NCBI RefSeq assembly: GCF_932526225.1 | Contig: NC_064045.1 | Span: forward strand, 9,230,022-9,294,021 | Origin: Nematostella vectensis | Taxonomy: Eukaryota > Cnidaria > Anthozoa > Actiniaria > Edwardsiidae | Direction: 5' to 3' | DNA length: 64,000 bases | In this document: in pieces, positions 52,901 through 55,250 of the stretch | Numbering within the stretch: the first letter of the stretch is position 1 | How the letters are laid out: each line of letters opens with the position of its first letter | Made by a program: the position numbers and the translations under genes | Notes under the pieces: model-generated | What the model saw: only the letters and a program-made list of their open reading frames with translations | Told to the model about the DNA's origin: nothing | Databases searched by the model: none

Positions 52901-53050
52901 GGCCAGGTAAACCAGGGGTACGAGAGCGACCTTCCCTTGCCTACCCCCACCAGGATTAGACTGCTATCGCCTGTGCCTGATGGAATCTACGAGGAGATTG
53001 ACGAAGGGCAGATCTACGATATCATTAATCCACGCTCGTCACAGATCTGA
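3355..53050 (+). CDS. Polycystin-1-like receptor/channel, complete 34-exon gene
   Basis: Coding exons: 3355-3417, 3494-3524, 8231-8359, 9496-9837, 12969-13050, 13657-13852, 14363-14513, 15054-15482, 16254-16496, 18502-18698, 18918-19143, 19504-20226, 20631-20794, 21401-21835, 23229-26512, 26806-27086, 28130-28309, 28399-28565, 29730-30002, 34989-35117, 35810-36094, 36422-36679, 38606-39202, 39731-39955, 40784-41009, 41483-41703, 42630-43002, 43592-43815, 44132-44254, 44673-44771, 47679-47849, 48612-48780, 50296-50535, 50967-53050. Every junction is GT-AG with matching phase, and the sum is 13,020 nt, giving 4,339 residues and a stop. Human polycystin-1 has about 4,300 residues. Family knowledge: an 11-helix membrane protein, cleaved at the GPS, that pairs with PKD2-type channels in ciliary or mechanosensory signalling. 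The N-terminal ILEI, discoidin, FAMeT-like, LamG and WSC modules replace the LRR/C-type lectin start of vertebrate PKD1. The start is chosen because the ATG opens a clear signal peptide. Exact orthology to PKD1 or a PKD1L member is not decided. Confidence 0.9.
3494..3524 (+). CDS. Polycystin exon 2: 31-nt microexon
   Basis: Reads VCDKSTFIPK plus one base (residues 22-31), between CCTTTTAG and G|GTAAGC. It converts phase 0 to phase 1, exactly what exon 3 at 8231 needs. The following intron is about 4.7 kb. Its shortness makes it the least certain exon, but without it the signal peptide does not join the ectodomain in frame. Confidence 0.65.
4690..5065. repeat. Interspersed repeat family A, copy 1
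   Basis: About 350 bp in intron 2 that is closely similar in the same orientation to 13175-13520 in intron 4. Both copies contain CCCAAAATAAGGTCT, TTCCTTATGTTATGTA and GGGAGAAGTCGGGCTCTGAT. No coding capacity or inverted ends were seen. It is a dispersed non-autonomous element or a segmental copy. Confidence 0.8.
7030..7245. repeat. Interspersed repeat family B, copy 1
   Basis: About 215 bp containing TTTTATGCTCCCGCTCAATGG, CATTTCCATCTGCTAATTCA and the tail GATCGACATTCTTTAA (first string spans 7060-7080). The same order of blocks occurs at 15525-15750, in reverse at 43310-43455, and more degenerately near 49680-49830. Confidence 0.75.
8231..8359 (+). CDS. Polycystin exon 3: start of ILEI/FAM3-like domain
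   Basis: Acceptor TTTTTTGCAG, donor CAG|GTATCT, phase 1 at both ends. Residues 32-74 read ALVCQLNIFIHSNDTG onward, with a short run resembling the first strands of the ILEI/PANDER fold (VNDKDYMGVGIGIYLAAF). The domain continues in exon 4. Confidence 0.85.
8375..9460. repeat. 41-bp minisatellite, left block (intron 3)
   Basis: Roughly 26 units of 41 bp with core ACCACATAAGCCCCTCCC followed by TATATTATACCCATCGTCC. Units vary at a few positions (CCTATTG, CATGAG, TCTCTATA). The block stops just before exon 4 and the same unit resumes after it at 10090. Confidence 0.95.
9496..9837 (+). CDS. Polycystin exon 4: ILEI/FAM3-like domain
   Basis: Residues 75-188, phase 1 to phase 1. The run FKDALLNLPNNTVVVLAVKD followed by NVAHDAMREVGI matches the helix-strand-helix core of ILEI/PANDER domains, which bind carbohydrate-like ligands in FAM3, POMGNT1 and CEMIP proteins. 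A Cys-rich segment with CKGCYNAPFWPTEC follows, then a sequon NHT. The exon sits between two blocks of the same 41-bp array. Its 3' end with the donor is repeated 61 bp downstream. Confidence 0.85.
9813..9915. repeat. Tandem duplication of exon 4 3' end and donor site
   Basis: GTGAATCACACTTATGCTG and the following GCGGTATGTCA occur at 9813 and again at 9874, so the splice donor GCG|GTATGT is present twice, 61 bp apart. The second copy lies in the intron. Confidence 0.9.
10090..12345. repeat. 41-bp minisatellite, right block (intron 4)
   Basis: About 55 units of the same 41-bp repeat found before exon 4. Some units are truncated, leaving doubled CCCCTCCCTATATTATAG junctions near 10155, 11195 and 12030. 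It fills most of intron 4. Confidence 0.95.
12969..13050 (+). CDS. Polycystin exon 5: discoidin-like domain, part 1
   Basis: Residues 188-215, from EFVRTPYGNVA to FDV plus two bases. Acceptor CTCTTTAG, donor AAA|GTATGT, phase 1 to 2. The N-terminal strand of a galactose-binding-like sandwich is likely here because exons 6-7 complete it. Confidence 0.8.
13175..13520. repeat. Interspersed repeat family A, copy 2
   Basis: Second copy of the family seen at 4690-5065, in intron 5. It differs by small indels, including GGTAAGCTT inserted after TTAACTTA. Confidence 0.8.
13657..13852 (+). CDS. Polycystin exon 6: discoidin-like domain, part 2
   Basis: Residues 216-281, phase 2 to 0. KAIDGNKDSEWRSKGQG and INIELRGTYLVNMVRIYQR follow the pattern of F5/8-type C (discoidin) domains: an AxDGxxxxxW block, then a strand with V/IxRI. 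Confidence 0.85.
14363..14513 (+). CDS. Polycystin exon 7: discoidin-like domain, part 3
   Basis: Residues 282-331, phase 0 to 1. WVKLLVSSVYTTQDNGFKEI is the terminal strand pair of a discoidin-like fold, and EFLYYPYDT closes the module. Confidence 0.85.
15054..15482 (+). CDS. Polycystin exon 8: FAMeT-like domain
   Basis: One exon, phase 1 to 1, residues 332-474. SNVKFILAKESRVDGPRLEL, then VFAWFDAGDGYFAFGIGEET, resembles the farnesoic-acid-O-methyltransferase N-terminal (DUF3421/Methyltransf_FA) domain, where a WxxxxDGxIxVG block is diagnostic. Such domains are binding modules in animal ectodomains, not enzymes. The assignment is by pattern only. Confidence 0.75.
15525..15750. repeat. Interspersed repeat family B, copy 2
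   Basis: Same blocks as 7030-7245 in the same order and orientation, ending GATCGACATTCTTTAA. Lies in intron 8. Confidence 0.75.
16254..16496 (+). CDS. Polycystin exon 9: LamG/ConA-like domain, part 1
   Basis: Residues 475-555, phase 1 to 1. GSFVFDSV followed by GPYTALSLDGSSTFVDG is the opening of a LamG/pentraxin-type jelly roll (LxxDGxxxxV). Confidence 0.8.
16541..16835. mobile_element. MITE with TACACCTATTT ends, copy 1
   Basis: The left arm reads TACACCTATTTAAATTAAGG then TTGTCAGCGG. The right arm is an imperfect reverse complement through TTTGCCGTTTGCACTGACTA. A sister copy lies at 19160-19436, and 54205-54467 shares the extreme ends only. No coding capacity; TA is the likely target duplication. 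Confidence 0.7.
16878..17086. mobile_element. Short inverted-repeat element
   Basis: GCTCGGTTTCCAGCC near 16879 is matched by its reverse complement GGCTGGAAACCGAGCC near 17070. The GC-rich interior makes a fold-back of about 205 bp. Family unknown. Confidence 0.55.
17128..17199 (-). repeat. tRNA-like SINE head
   Basis: On the minus strand GGAGCGATAGCTCAGTGGTA supplies an A-box and CAGGGTTCTTACTC a degenerate B-box. A full cloverleaf is not formed, so this is a tRNA-derived SINE relic rather than a tRNA gene. A related relic lies at 49962-50030. Confidence 0.6.
17209..17505. mobile_element. MITE with GACTTGCGCTAAGAG ends, copy 1
   Basis: The left end ATAGGGGAATAGCGCTAAGA and the right end TCTTAGCGCAAGTCCCCTAT are inverted, with TCACGTGAC/CCACGTGAC following inside each arm. 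About 295 bp, in intron 9. A diverged copy in opposite orientation lies at 50634-50937. Confidence 0.8.
17676..18368. repeat. 20-bp minisatellite (intron 9)
   Basis: About 35 units of ATCTTCGTAGGGTTTCGTAG with substitutions. The array ends about 130 bp before exon 10. Reading frames across it on the minus strand (YEDLRNPTKIYKALRRSTKP) are repeat artefacts. Confidence 0.95.
18502..18698 (+). CDS. Polycystin exon 10: LamG/ConA-like domain, part 2
   Basis: Residues 556-621, phase 1 to 0. FLATGEGYYLSTG and LWRVEANVNHGLIILGFSWE give the central strands, with an HGxxxxGFSWE block resembling the WHHVAxTW strand of LamG domains. Confidence 0.8.
18918..19143 (+). CDS. Polycystin exon 11: LamG/ConA-like domain, part 3
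   Basis: Residues 622-696, phase 0 to 1. STIILGRPHNV then GSLGEVWLFSHAQTEMML is the closing LamG signature, in which LGR is followed by an xEVWxFxxALS-like strand. Confidence 0.85.
19160..19436. mobile_element. MITE with TACACCTATTT ends, copy 2
   Basis: Left arm TACACACCTATG then GTTGTCTGCAAACGGCGAAT; right arm ATTCGCCGTTTGCGCTGACA then AAATAGGTGTA. Same family as 16541-16835, inserted in intron 11 directly after the exon 11 donor. Confidence 0.75.
19504..20226 (+). CDS. Polycystin exon 12: WSC domain and linker
   Basis: Residues 697-937, phase 1 to 1. The first 90 residues are a WSC domain: ETCFTSG, CSKVCGEEYYKKAVIWGS, YCGCTND, CYFPCIGNQEKKCGG, with about eight cysteines as usual. WSC domains bind glycans and occur in polycystin-1 itself. 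The rest, beginning ADYIIFDTVSG-like and ending MTITVDWKDGSS, has the look of a beta-sandwich (PKD/Ig-like) linker. Confidence 0.9.
20245..20560. repeat. Degenerate GGTCACGCAATCTG repeats (intron 12)
   Basis: About twelve loosely spaced copies of GGTCACGCAATCTGnCA and similar strings, 20-30 bp apart. Too degenerate for one period. Confidence 0.6.
20631..20794 (+). CDS. Polycystin exon 13: ectodomain linker
   Basis: Residues 938-992, phase 1 to 0. DSTISSAGAMDVSPIADQSV through VEGKLIAVCANIKKSGLLSI reads as beta-rich ectodomain. Not assigned to a named family. Confidence 0.8.
20804..20880. repeat. GACA/GAGA microsatellite
   Basis: (GACA)n grading into GAGA and GAAA just after the exon 13 donor. 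Confidence 0.9.
21225..21448. repeat. 48-bp tandem repeat carrying the exon 14 acceptor
   Basis: TATAG|GTTTGC boundaries fall at 21305 and 21353, and TGTAG|GTTTGC at 21401, exactly 48 bp apart. Each unit has CAGTGAT, CAATTAACTGTTTTC and a pyrimidine-rich acceptor. The third is the one used. Further degenerate copies lie upstream from about 21160. Confidence 0.9.
21401..21835 (+). CDS. Polycystin exon 14: Cys-rich ectodomain segment
   Basis: Residues 993-1137, phase 0 to 0. It opens VCRPFCNAGHRFCSKQKKC and has CEQRGW, YKCNVAVFIGYFSAGQKC and DIVGVDIPD. In vertebrate polycystin-1 comparable sequence lies before the PKD repeats, and a similar segment is seen in REJ-type proteins. No firm family name. 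Confidence 0.8.
21850..23170. repeat. ATG/GGT trinucleotide-rich tract (intron 14)
   Basis: A perfect (GAT)n run at 21850-21890, a (GAC/GAT)n run near 21915-21960, then 1.2 kb of degenerate GGTGATGGT. It reads as poly-Met, poly-Ile or poly-Asp in all frames, which explains the false long frames here. A MITE at 22673-22823 is embedded. Confidence 0.9.
22673..22823. mobile_element. hAT-like MITE
   Basis: The ends are inverted: CAGGGCCGTAGCAG on the left and CTGCTACGGCACTG on the right. Flanks GGTGATGA and GGTAATGT match at six of eight positions, fitting an 8-bp hAT target duplication. 151 bp and non-coding. The interior carries CCCCCAATATTT twice. A related CAGGGCCGTAGC string occurs alone at 746. 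Confidence 0.8.
23229..26512 (+). CDS. Polycystin exon 15: PKD repeats and start of REJ
   Basis: A 3,284-nt exon, residues 1138-2231, phase 0 to 2. About eight PKD repeats run from roughly 1170 to 1900. Each ends in a strand such as HTYMAPGNYCVNVTASNKIG, HTYTAPGNYSISVNSTNSVS or HNYTTAGTYLVNITACNAIG, and the repeats are joined by V(Q/E)DP linkers. WDFGDTN is the classic WDFGDG block. Repeats 1, 7 and 8 are divergent. NXS/T sequons are very dense. From about 1950, PRALDYGCYVLHYI and YPSDLVAEIAGGDLRTIGSN mark the REJ region. PKD repeats are extensible Ig-like domains that mediate adhesion and force response. Confidence 0.95.
26806..27086 (+). CDS. Polycystin exon 16: REJ region
   Basis: Residues 2232-2325, phase 2 to 1. 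The Cys-rich CSCPTCLPGSGSLEMKWSIC and LEPGLCYKFQCQARRTTG (GxxYxFxxxA) fit the FNIII-like subdomains of REJ modules. Confidence 0.85.
27087..28129. other. Intron 16, nothing recognised
   Basis: AT-rich intron sequence between two REJ exons. A short (GAA)n run lies at 27661-27680. No element ends or coding signal seen. Confidence 0.5.
28130..28309 (+). CDS. Polycystin exon 17: REJ core
   Basis: Residues 2326-2385, phase 1 to 1. PPQGGRCVLTPNVVEVFTKQ then KCTDWVDEDLPLHYVYG is the most diagnostic REJ block (NxPPxGGxCxVxP...CxxWxDEDLPLxYxF). Confidence 0.95.
28399..28565 (+). CDS. Polycystin exon 18: REJ core continued
   Basis: Residues 2386-2441, phase 1 to 0. FTLPPGKKENNFTLCGCVQI matches the strand following the DEDLP block (LPxGxxxxNFTLxxxVxV). 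Confidence 0.9.
28566..29729. other. Intron 18, nothing recognised
   Basis: AT-rich intron with a short palindrome near 28578-28596 (TAGATTGTCTCTAGACAATC). No repeat array or element with visible ends. Confidence 0.5.
29730..30002 (+). CDS. Polycystin exon 19: REJ/GAIN linker with Gly-Ser stretch
   Basis: Residues 2442-2532, phase 0 to 0. It has LNDTMMNLASSGSTEQALAY and ISSVGIFINVVARVQ, typical of the helical stretch N-terminal to GAIN. A low-complexity linker of about 20 Gly/Ser residues follows, then a charged helix ending ATEERTE. Confidence 0.85.
30471..32284. repeat. 10-bp minisatellite array, left part (intron 19)
   Basis: Decamers CCATGACTTG, CCATTGACTA, CCATTGATTG and CCATGGACTG alternate for 1.8 kb, with higher-order repeats of about 210-600 bp marked by GGACGGCCACATTACTCATT at 30499, 30703 and 31323. 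Minus-strand frames reading MASHGKSWQ are artefacts. A LINE copy interrupts the array at 32285. Confidence 0.97.
32285..34215 (+). mobile_element. CR1/L2-like non-LTR retrotransposon, 5'-truncated and 5'-inverted
   Basis: The main body (32593-34215, +) has reverse transcriptase from NYRPITNVAFLSKTLERV to the C-terminal ELHWLPVASRIDFKI block and ends in a low-complexity tail with TATTAAATTATTAAATTATT. The first part, 32285-32592, reads on the minus strand. It carries MDISINPGPEI, the NPGP motif found near the start of CR1-type ORF2. Upstream element sequence facing the other way is what twin priming produces. The insertion splits the decamer array. ATGACTT before and after may be the target duplication, though the array itself supplies that string. 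Confidence 0.9.
32600..33948 (+). pseudogene. LINE reverse transcriptase, inactivated
   Basis: One frame across 1.35 kb shows the finger, palm and thumb blocks: QSAYRPFHSTETALLRV, LLDLSAAFDTIEH (first catalytic Asp), MMYADDTQLY (YADD active site), LACNPDKTEIV and ARDLGVIID. Two in-frame stops break it: TAG at 33010 inside the VPxGxVLGP block, and TAA at 33529 after LLSGL. It ends at TGA 33946. The endonuclease half is missing. It is an old dead copy, not a host gene. Confidence 0.93.
34216..34465. repeat. 10-bp minisatellite array, right part (intron 19)
   Basis: Continuation of the CCATGACTTG/CCATTGATTG array beyond the LINE, decaying after 34440. Confidence 0.97.
34989..35117 (+). CDS. Polycystin exon 20: GAIN-region helix
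   Basis: Residues 2533-2575, phase 0 to 0. LRTVALEMVAKMTVATPEAA then TQTLTVIISGPAEEIS resembles the helical GAIN-A segment of polycystins. Acceptor TTTCTTAG, donor CTG|GTGAGG. Confidence 0.8.
35200..35770. repeat. Pyrimidine-rich degenerate tandem repeat (intron 20)
   Basis: Repeated TTATGCCTTTGTGCTTTATTCC-like units (for example 35296-35316 and 35376-35396) at an irregular spacing. Long frames here (FLLLMPLCFLPYAL) are artefacts. Confidence 0.7.
35810..36094 (+). CDS. Polycystin exon 21: GAIN-A helices
   Basis: Residues 2576-2670, phase 0 to 0. STVSSITTMLQQTAGRDPNN and VQVAAAAVVQTVGHIV are amphipathic helices, followed by a Pro/Thr-rich loop and ETISQEEAER. Confidence 0.85.
36422..36679 (+). 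CDS. Polycystin exon 22: GAIN domain
   Basis: Residues 2671-2756, phase 0 to 0. The helix VESAIRTIASIVIGNQGVGE is followed by TISSPGVTLSVQVQ, which matches the first GAIN-B strand (an xIxxPGxxLxVxR-like block). Confidence 0.85.
36765..38490. repeat. CpG-rich 21-22-bp minisatellite (intron 22)
   Basis: About 80 units of GGTGATACACGCGCGGATTTT or its GGACTATGG variant fill nearly all of intron 22. Every unit carries ACACGCGCG. Higher-order copies of a few hundred bp are evident (36960-37200, 37320-37470, 37700-37930, 38280-38480). Minus-strand frames reading YHPKIRACITPKSARVS are artefacts. Confidence 0.97.
38606..39202 (+). CDS. Polycystin exon 23: GAIN-B domain up to GPS
   Basis: Residues 2757-2955, phase 0 to 0. 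Begins SMVLQGNIFNWHP, has LHIIFHANACTKLKVLVKKG and YTVGFLWEDG, and ends CRYWDNKMEQWSSAGCV, the conserved W-x-GC start of the GPS. The intron falls inside the GPS motif. Confidence 0.92.
39316..39490. mobile_element. Fold-back MITE (intron 23)
   Basis: The left arm TAGGCTAATCCAGCTATAGG with GCGCGC and GGGAACCTACCTCAAATA is matched in reverse by TTGAGGTAGGTTTCTATGG and ATGGCCTA on the right. About 175 bp, non-coding. Confidence 0.7.
39731..39955 (+). CDS. Polycystin exon 24: GPS cleavage motif and first membrane helix
   Basis: Residues 2956-3030, phase 0 to 0. TDYTLCLCNHLTSFASGMFV holds the C-x-C-x-H-L-T triad; cleavage is predicted between Leu 2972 and Thr 2973, so the receptor should be autoproteolysed. 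VCFATVLTVIGLYLVFLIPA is helix 1, followed by a basic cytosolic stop, ARKADKADAEK. Confidence 0.95.
40355..40470. repeat. Possible short element with CTCCCGC ends
   Basis: CATACCTGTCAACTCTCCCGC, with repeated internal CTCCCGC and GGCGGGAGTCTC blocks. It resembles a dispersed repeat type, but both ends could not be fixed. Confidence 0.35.
40784..41009 (+). CDS. Polycystin exon 25: PLAT domain, part 1
   Basis: Residues 3031-3105, phase 0 to 1. YCYEIHIHTGFIRGAGTSAD, VSIVLNG and KTGGVDAFLLTVPQSLG are the canonical polycystin PLAT/LH2 strands. The domain lies in the first cytosolic loop and in family members binds lipids and calcium. Confidence 0.95.
41071..41172. repeat. 26-bp tandem repeat (intron 25)
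   Basis: Four nearly identical 26-bp units, GGGAAATAAGTACCCTGGGT plus ACCAAT, starting at 41071, 41097, 41123 and 41149. Confidence 0.95.
41483..41703 (+). CDS. Polycystin exon 26: PLAT domain, part 2
   Basis: Residues 3106-3179, phase 1 to 0. LKNIRLWHNNGGAYPSWNLL then VMIQDLQTDQRWWFVCDDWL matches the IRIWHDNSGxxPSWxLxxVxVxD...WxFxCxxWL core of PLAT. Confidence 0.96.
42168..42595. repeat. 30-bp minisatellite (intron 26)
   Basis: About fourteen units of GTGAGACATCCTCACACCCT plus CCTAAAAAAA, differing mainly in A-run length and an ACATCC/AAATCC switch. It looks CRISPR-like at a glance but has no spacers. Confidence 0.95.
42630..43002 (+). CDS. Polycystin exon 27: helices 2 and 3
   Basis: Residues 3180-3303, phase 0 to 1. 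HLWFSVVTRPANSPFTRVQR leads to CLSILLCTMLANLMFYR (helix 2), an extracellular loop, and ISIGITSSLVVFPANLIVVQ (helix 3). This is the typical post-PLAT pair of polycystin-1 proteins. A charged cytosolic linker follows. Confidence 0.95.
43310..43455. repeat. Interspersed repeat family B, inverted partial copy
   Basis: The reverse complement contains TTTTATGATCCCGCTCAATG and CATTTCCATCGGCTAATTCA, the same blocks as at 7030 and 15525. Confidence 0.7.
43458..43556. mobile_element. Possible 99-bp MITE
   Basis: CAGTAGCGAATCTAGGG at the left and the reverse complement of CCTAGATCCACGCCTG at the right form imperfect inverted ends around poly-C. No clean target duplication was seen. Confidence 0.4.
43592..43815 (+). 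CDS. Polycystin exon 28: helices 4 and 5
   Basis: Residues 3304-3378, phase 1 to 0. EGIPHWCVYIAYSLALLSSL onward is helix 4, then FGPEKSAQWLLSMSISFFQD starts helix 5, which exon 29 completes. The acceptor is a tandem TTAGTAG (NAGNAG), so 43592 or 43595 could be used, changing Ile-Asp to Asn. Confidence 0.92.
43888..43932. repeat. (AAAT)n microsatellite
   Basis: Eleven perfect tetramers after the exon 28 donor. Confidence 0.95.
44132..44254 (+). CDS. Polycystin exon 29: end of helix 5
   Basis: Residues 3379-3419, phase 0 to 0. VFLLASIFALLIKDPN closes helix 5, and an acidic cytosolic loop follows (DLSQDEEWLHDKTA). Confidence 0.9.
44673..44771 (+). CDS. Polycystin exon 30: cytosolic loop
   Basis: Residues 3420-3452, phase 0 to 0, exactly 33 codons. 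DEAKLEIARQLRFK is the charged helix that precedes the channel domain in this family. Confidence 0.85.
44802..47480. mobile_element. 2.68-kb non-autonomous TIR element (intron 30)
   Basis: It starts CACTGTTAGTTTCAGAGAGT and ends with the inverse ACTCCCTGAAACTAACAGTG, flanked by TA on both sides (44800-44801 and 47481-47482). Both subterminal regions (about 44810-45300 and 47030-47470) are packed with GGAGTAAAA and TTTTACTCC motifs facing both ways, so the arms are long and repetitive. The interior is AT-rich and has no transposase; a frame at 46192-46725 shows no family resemblance. Confidence 0.85.
47679..47849 (+). CDS. Polycystin exon 31: channel S1 helix and TOP domain start
   Basis: Residues 3453-3509, phase 0 to 0. 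REIVWYLIFLFIVLSISYGN followed by RDP is the characteristic S1 and YGNRDP junction of polycystin-1 family channels. Confidence 0.95.
48612..48780 (+). CDS. Polycystin exon 32: TOP domain
   Basis: Residues 3510-3565, phase 0 to 1. DYWPWLKDTVIPSIF then AVARLRQLRMQK is the conserved polycystin TOP (tetragonal opening for polycystins) segment, PRLRQLR being diagnostic. Confidence 0.95.
48953..49590. repeat. 15-bp minisatellite (intron 32)
   Basis: About 42 units of GTCGTTATATCGAGT with C/A and A/G variants. Frames reading YRVSLYRVSLYRV are artefacts. Confidence 0.96.
49680..49830. repeat. Interspersed repeat family B, degenerate copy
   Basis: Contains GCCGCCAT, CTCCTGCTCAATAC, TCTGCCAATTCAAGCGAG and GTTGATCGACATT in the family order. 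Confidence 0.55.
49962..50030 (-). repeat. tRNA-like SINE head
   Basis: On the minus strand GCGATAGCTCAGTGACACGG gives an A-box and GGGGTTCAATCC a good B-box, but stems do not pair into a full tRNA. Same family as 17128-17199. Confidence 0.65.
50296..50535 (+). CDS. Polycystin exon 33: TOP domain
   Basis: Residues 3566-3645, phase 1 to 1. CNDFYSSDEEERGMLLPGW and TAWQYQTGEELKTFPYWGQK match the middle of the TOP domain (W-x-Y-x-T), ending SAGG before YVQVFPPS. Confidence 0.94.
50634..50937. mobile_element. MITE with GACTTGCGCTAAGAG ends, copy 2
   Basis: Begins CAATAGGGGACTTGCGCTAA, contains GGGTGGCAAATTG and AGCGTTGAATAAGTT, and ends near CAGTCACGTGATCCTTGTAT, a decayed inverse end. It lies in opposite orientation to 17209-17505 and stops about 30 bp before the last exon. 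An ATG-initiated frame starting inside it (50816) runs into exon 34 but is not the gene's start. Confidence 0.75.
50967..53050 (+). CDS. Polycystin exon 34: channel domain and cytosolic tail
   Basis: Residues 3646-4339 and stop TGA 53048-53050. TOP strands (YVQVFPPSTAKNYDKA, RAVFTEFSIYNANSNLF) lead to S2 (MFFVAACEIIYLLFTAYFIF), S3 (WSILEIFVTCLSLSMVVLYF), S4 (FFSFIKIVRLLRFNRRM), S5 (FVIVYGIAFFAYAQLACLVF), pore loop and S6 (FYIYTLSMIFILINMFMSII). The filter position reads LLGKF where PKD2 has LGD. The tail has a run of 11 Asp inside an Asp/Ser/Glu stretch (about 4101-4128) and a Lys-rich stretch (about 4228-4245). It ends in a possible PDZ-type SSQI, which is only suggestive. Confidence 0.97.
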
Positions 53051-54760
53051 TTTTTTTTGTGGTAATCTAACCAGGGACTTTTATTCAAGTAGTAGCAATA
53101 TATAGAATCGCCGCCGACCACCGTCACACAATACAGTATTTTTGGAGTTTGCGTCACGCAATACGCTGCCACTGGAAGTGTTTTGTGTCACGTAATACGC
53201 CGCAATGGTGGTATTTGCTTCACGCAGTTTTCTATTACTAGGAGACATTCGCCGCGTAATACTCTGCCAATGGAGGGGTTTCGTGTCACGTAATACGCTA
53301 CAATGGGAACGCTTGTGTCATGCTATCTGCAATCAGAGGGGTTTTTCCGTGTTTTATGTCACACAACTAGCTTGGATTGTTTGCGTCAGGCAATACGCTA
53401 CAATGGAAGTATTTTGTCACCCATTACCCTATCACTAAGGAGTGTTGCTCGTTTTGCCATAAATTGTCTGACGGCTGTGGTTGGCCTGCGTGCGGGATGT
53501 AGCAATAGTTGTGTTTGAGCCGTACCACAAAAATGTATTTCACTTTAAAAAGAATACGAAAGTCGTACCGATTTTATTGAAGCCAGCGCTTAGCATGATA
53601 TTCTCATAGTTTATGCACTAACGATGACTCAAAAGGAAATTGCAACTTTCACTTCAATGACACAAAAGAACGCTAGATTTTGGACGACTTCTCCGGAAGA
53701 AGAATTTTTATCTTTTTGTAGAAAGAAAACCTGTTGGTCAGACTCATGAGCTTCTTGCGATTTTATTTATACAAAACCCTGAGGCGTACCTTAGCTAGGA
53801 ATAATTTCATGAAATAATGTATTTTTTCTTGTAGGAAAAGGATAAATTCCGTTCGAAAATCATTCCTATCACGTAGTAGTAGCTAAAGACAACCTTTTTA
53901 CTTCAAACAAGTAAGTTTACTGAAGAATTTATCAATATTTCACCTTTCGTTGCTATTGTATTTCGTTTGTTTAAAGAAGTACTCAATGGTTCAATATTTA
54001 CTGAACTAAGAACCTTGAATATCTTGTAAACCCTGGCTATCGTTACTCATCCAGAAAAATACTTGTTGCTGACTTTATCGTTTATAAGCAATTTTAATCC
54101 AATTCATAACAATAACAGCAACAACAACATTTTATTTACCTCTAAGCTTACAAACATTCCTTTTTAAGATACAGAATAAATATAATCCGTTTCTCCCGAT
54201 GAAATACACCTATTTCAAATATGGTTGCACACGGAGAATCTGTGTATCGTAACCCGCGGTGGTTCATGGATATGAAGTAAATAAGCTAACAGGTGTAAAT
54301 GAAATACAAGTAACGGTTTCAAAAGCTGTAGAATTCTTGTTAAATGTTCTTATAAAAATTCACATGGCTTTTAGATACAAGGATTCAGCCGTTTATTCGT
54401 TACCCATGAACAACTGCGGGTTACGACACATGGATTCTTCAGTGCATCCTTATTTAAAATAGGTGTATAAATCAAACTTAAACCAAATCGTCGTTTTCTC
54501 ATTCGGATGAAAGCAACAATCTGTTATGTTCACGTTAAGAACATAACTTCAATAACTTTTTTAAGAGCTATAAACCGAAAACAATTCGTTATTTGATCCT
54601 TATTAGCCTAAATACCTGTTATGACCTACTTTTTGTAAATTAAATACCATCATGAACTCGAAAGATGCTTGTAAATAAGGTTGTCTATGGTACATATATT
54701 TGTATGTTGTGCACAGCGAATAATAAACTTAAGTAATAAACTTTATGTCTATGTAAAAAT
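53051..54760. other. 3' flank of the polycystin gene
   Basis: About 45-bp degenerate repeats at 53090-53500 (GCGTCACGCAATACGCTnCnA), then AT-rich sequence. AATAAA signals occur at about 54175, 54722 and 54735, so a long 3' UTR is possible, but the true end cannot be read from sequence alone. Confidence 0.5.
54205..54467. mobile_element. MITE with TACACCTATTT ends, copy 3
   Basis: Left arm TACACCTATTTCAAATATGG and CGTAACCCGCGGTGGTTCAT; right arm ATGAACAACTGCGGGTTACG and AAATAGGTGTA. TA flanks both ends. The interior differs from copies 1 and 2, so it is a related subfamily. Confidence 0.8.
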
Positions 54761-55000
54761 TGATGACTGCTTAACCTGACAGTTGTAAAAACGTTCTGCA
54801 TTGGAAAAGACGTTCGCTTTGACCTTTTTTTTTTTTTTTTTTGCTGCTGTTTGAACATGATATTTCGTAAAAATGGCGTAAAGGGCTTTGCGCCCTACAC
54901 TCTTCGTTTTATAAAAACGCCTAGTCTAAGATTTCATAGCCTGAGTAGCGGCTCGAGGGAGAGGGACGGAGGAAGAGGAGTCTAGAGAAGAAAAAGCGTG

Positions 55001-55250
55001 CGCGCGGCAGAGCCTGTCATAATGACATAAGAGTGCTGAGCGCGCCTTATGTCGTTATGTGACAAGTGTGCACCAGGCATAAGTGCGCGCGGCGGAGCCT
55101 GTCATAATGACATAAGAGTGCTAAGCGCGCCTTATGTCGTTATGTGACAAGTGTGCACCAGGCATAAGTGCGCGCGGCAGAGCCTGTCATAATGACATAA
55201 GAGTGCTGAGCGCGCCTTATGTCGTTATGTCACAAGTGTGCACCAGGCAA
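55001..55250. repeat. 85-bp tandem repeat with internal palindrome
   Basis: Three units begin CGCGCGGC at 55001, 55086 and 55171. Each contains CATAATGACATAAG and, about 25 bp later, CTTATGTCGTTATG, forming a stem with GAGTGCTGAGCGCGC in the loop. Confidence 0.92.
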
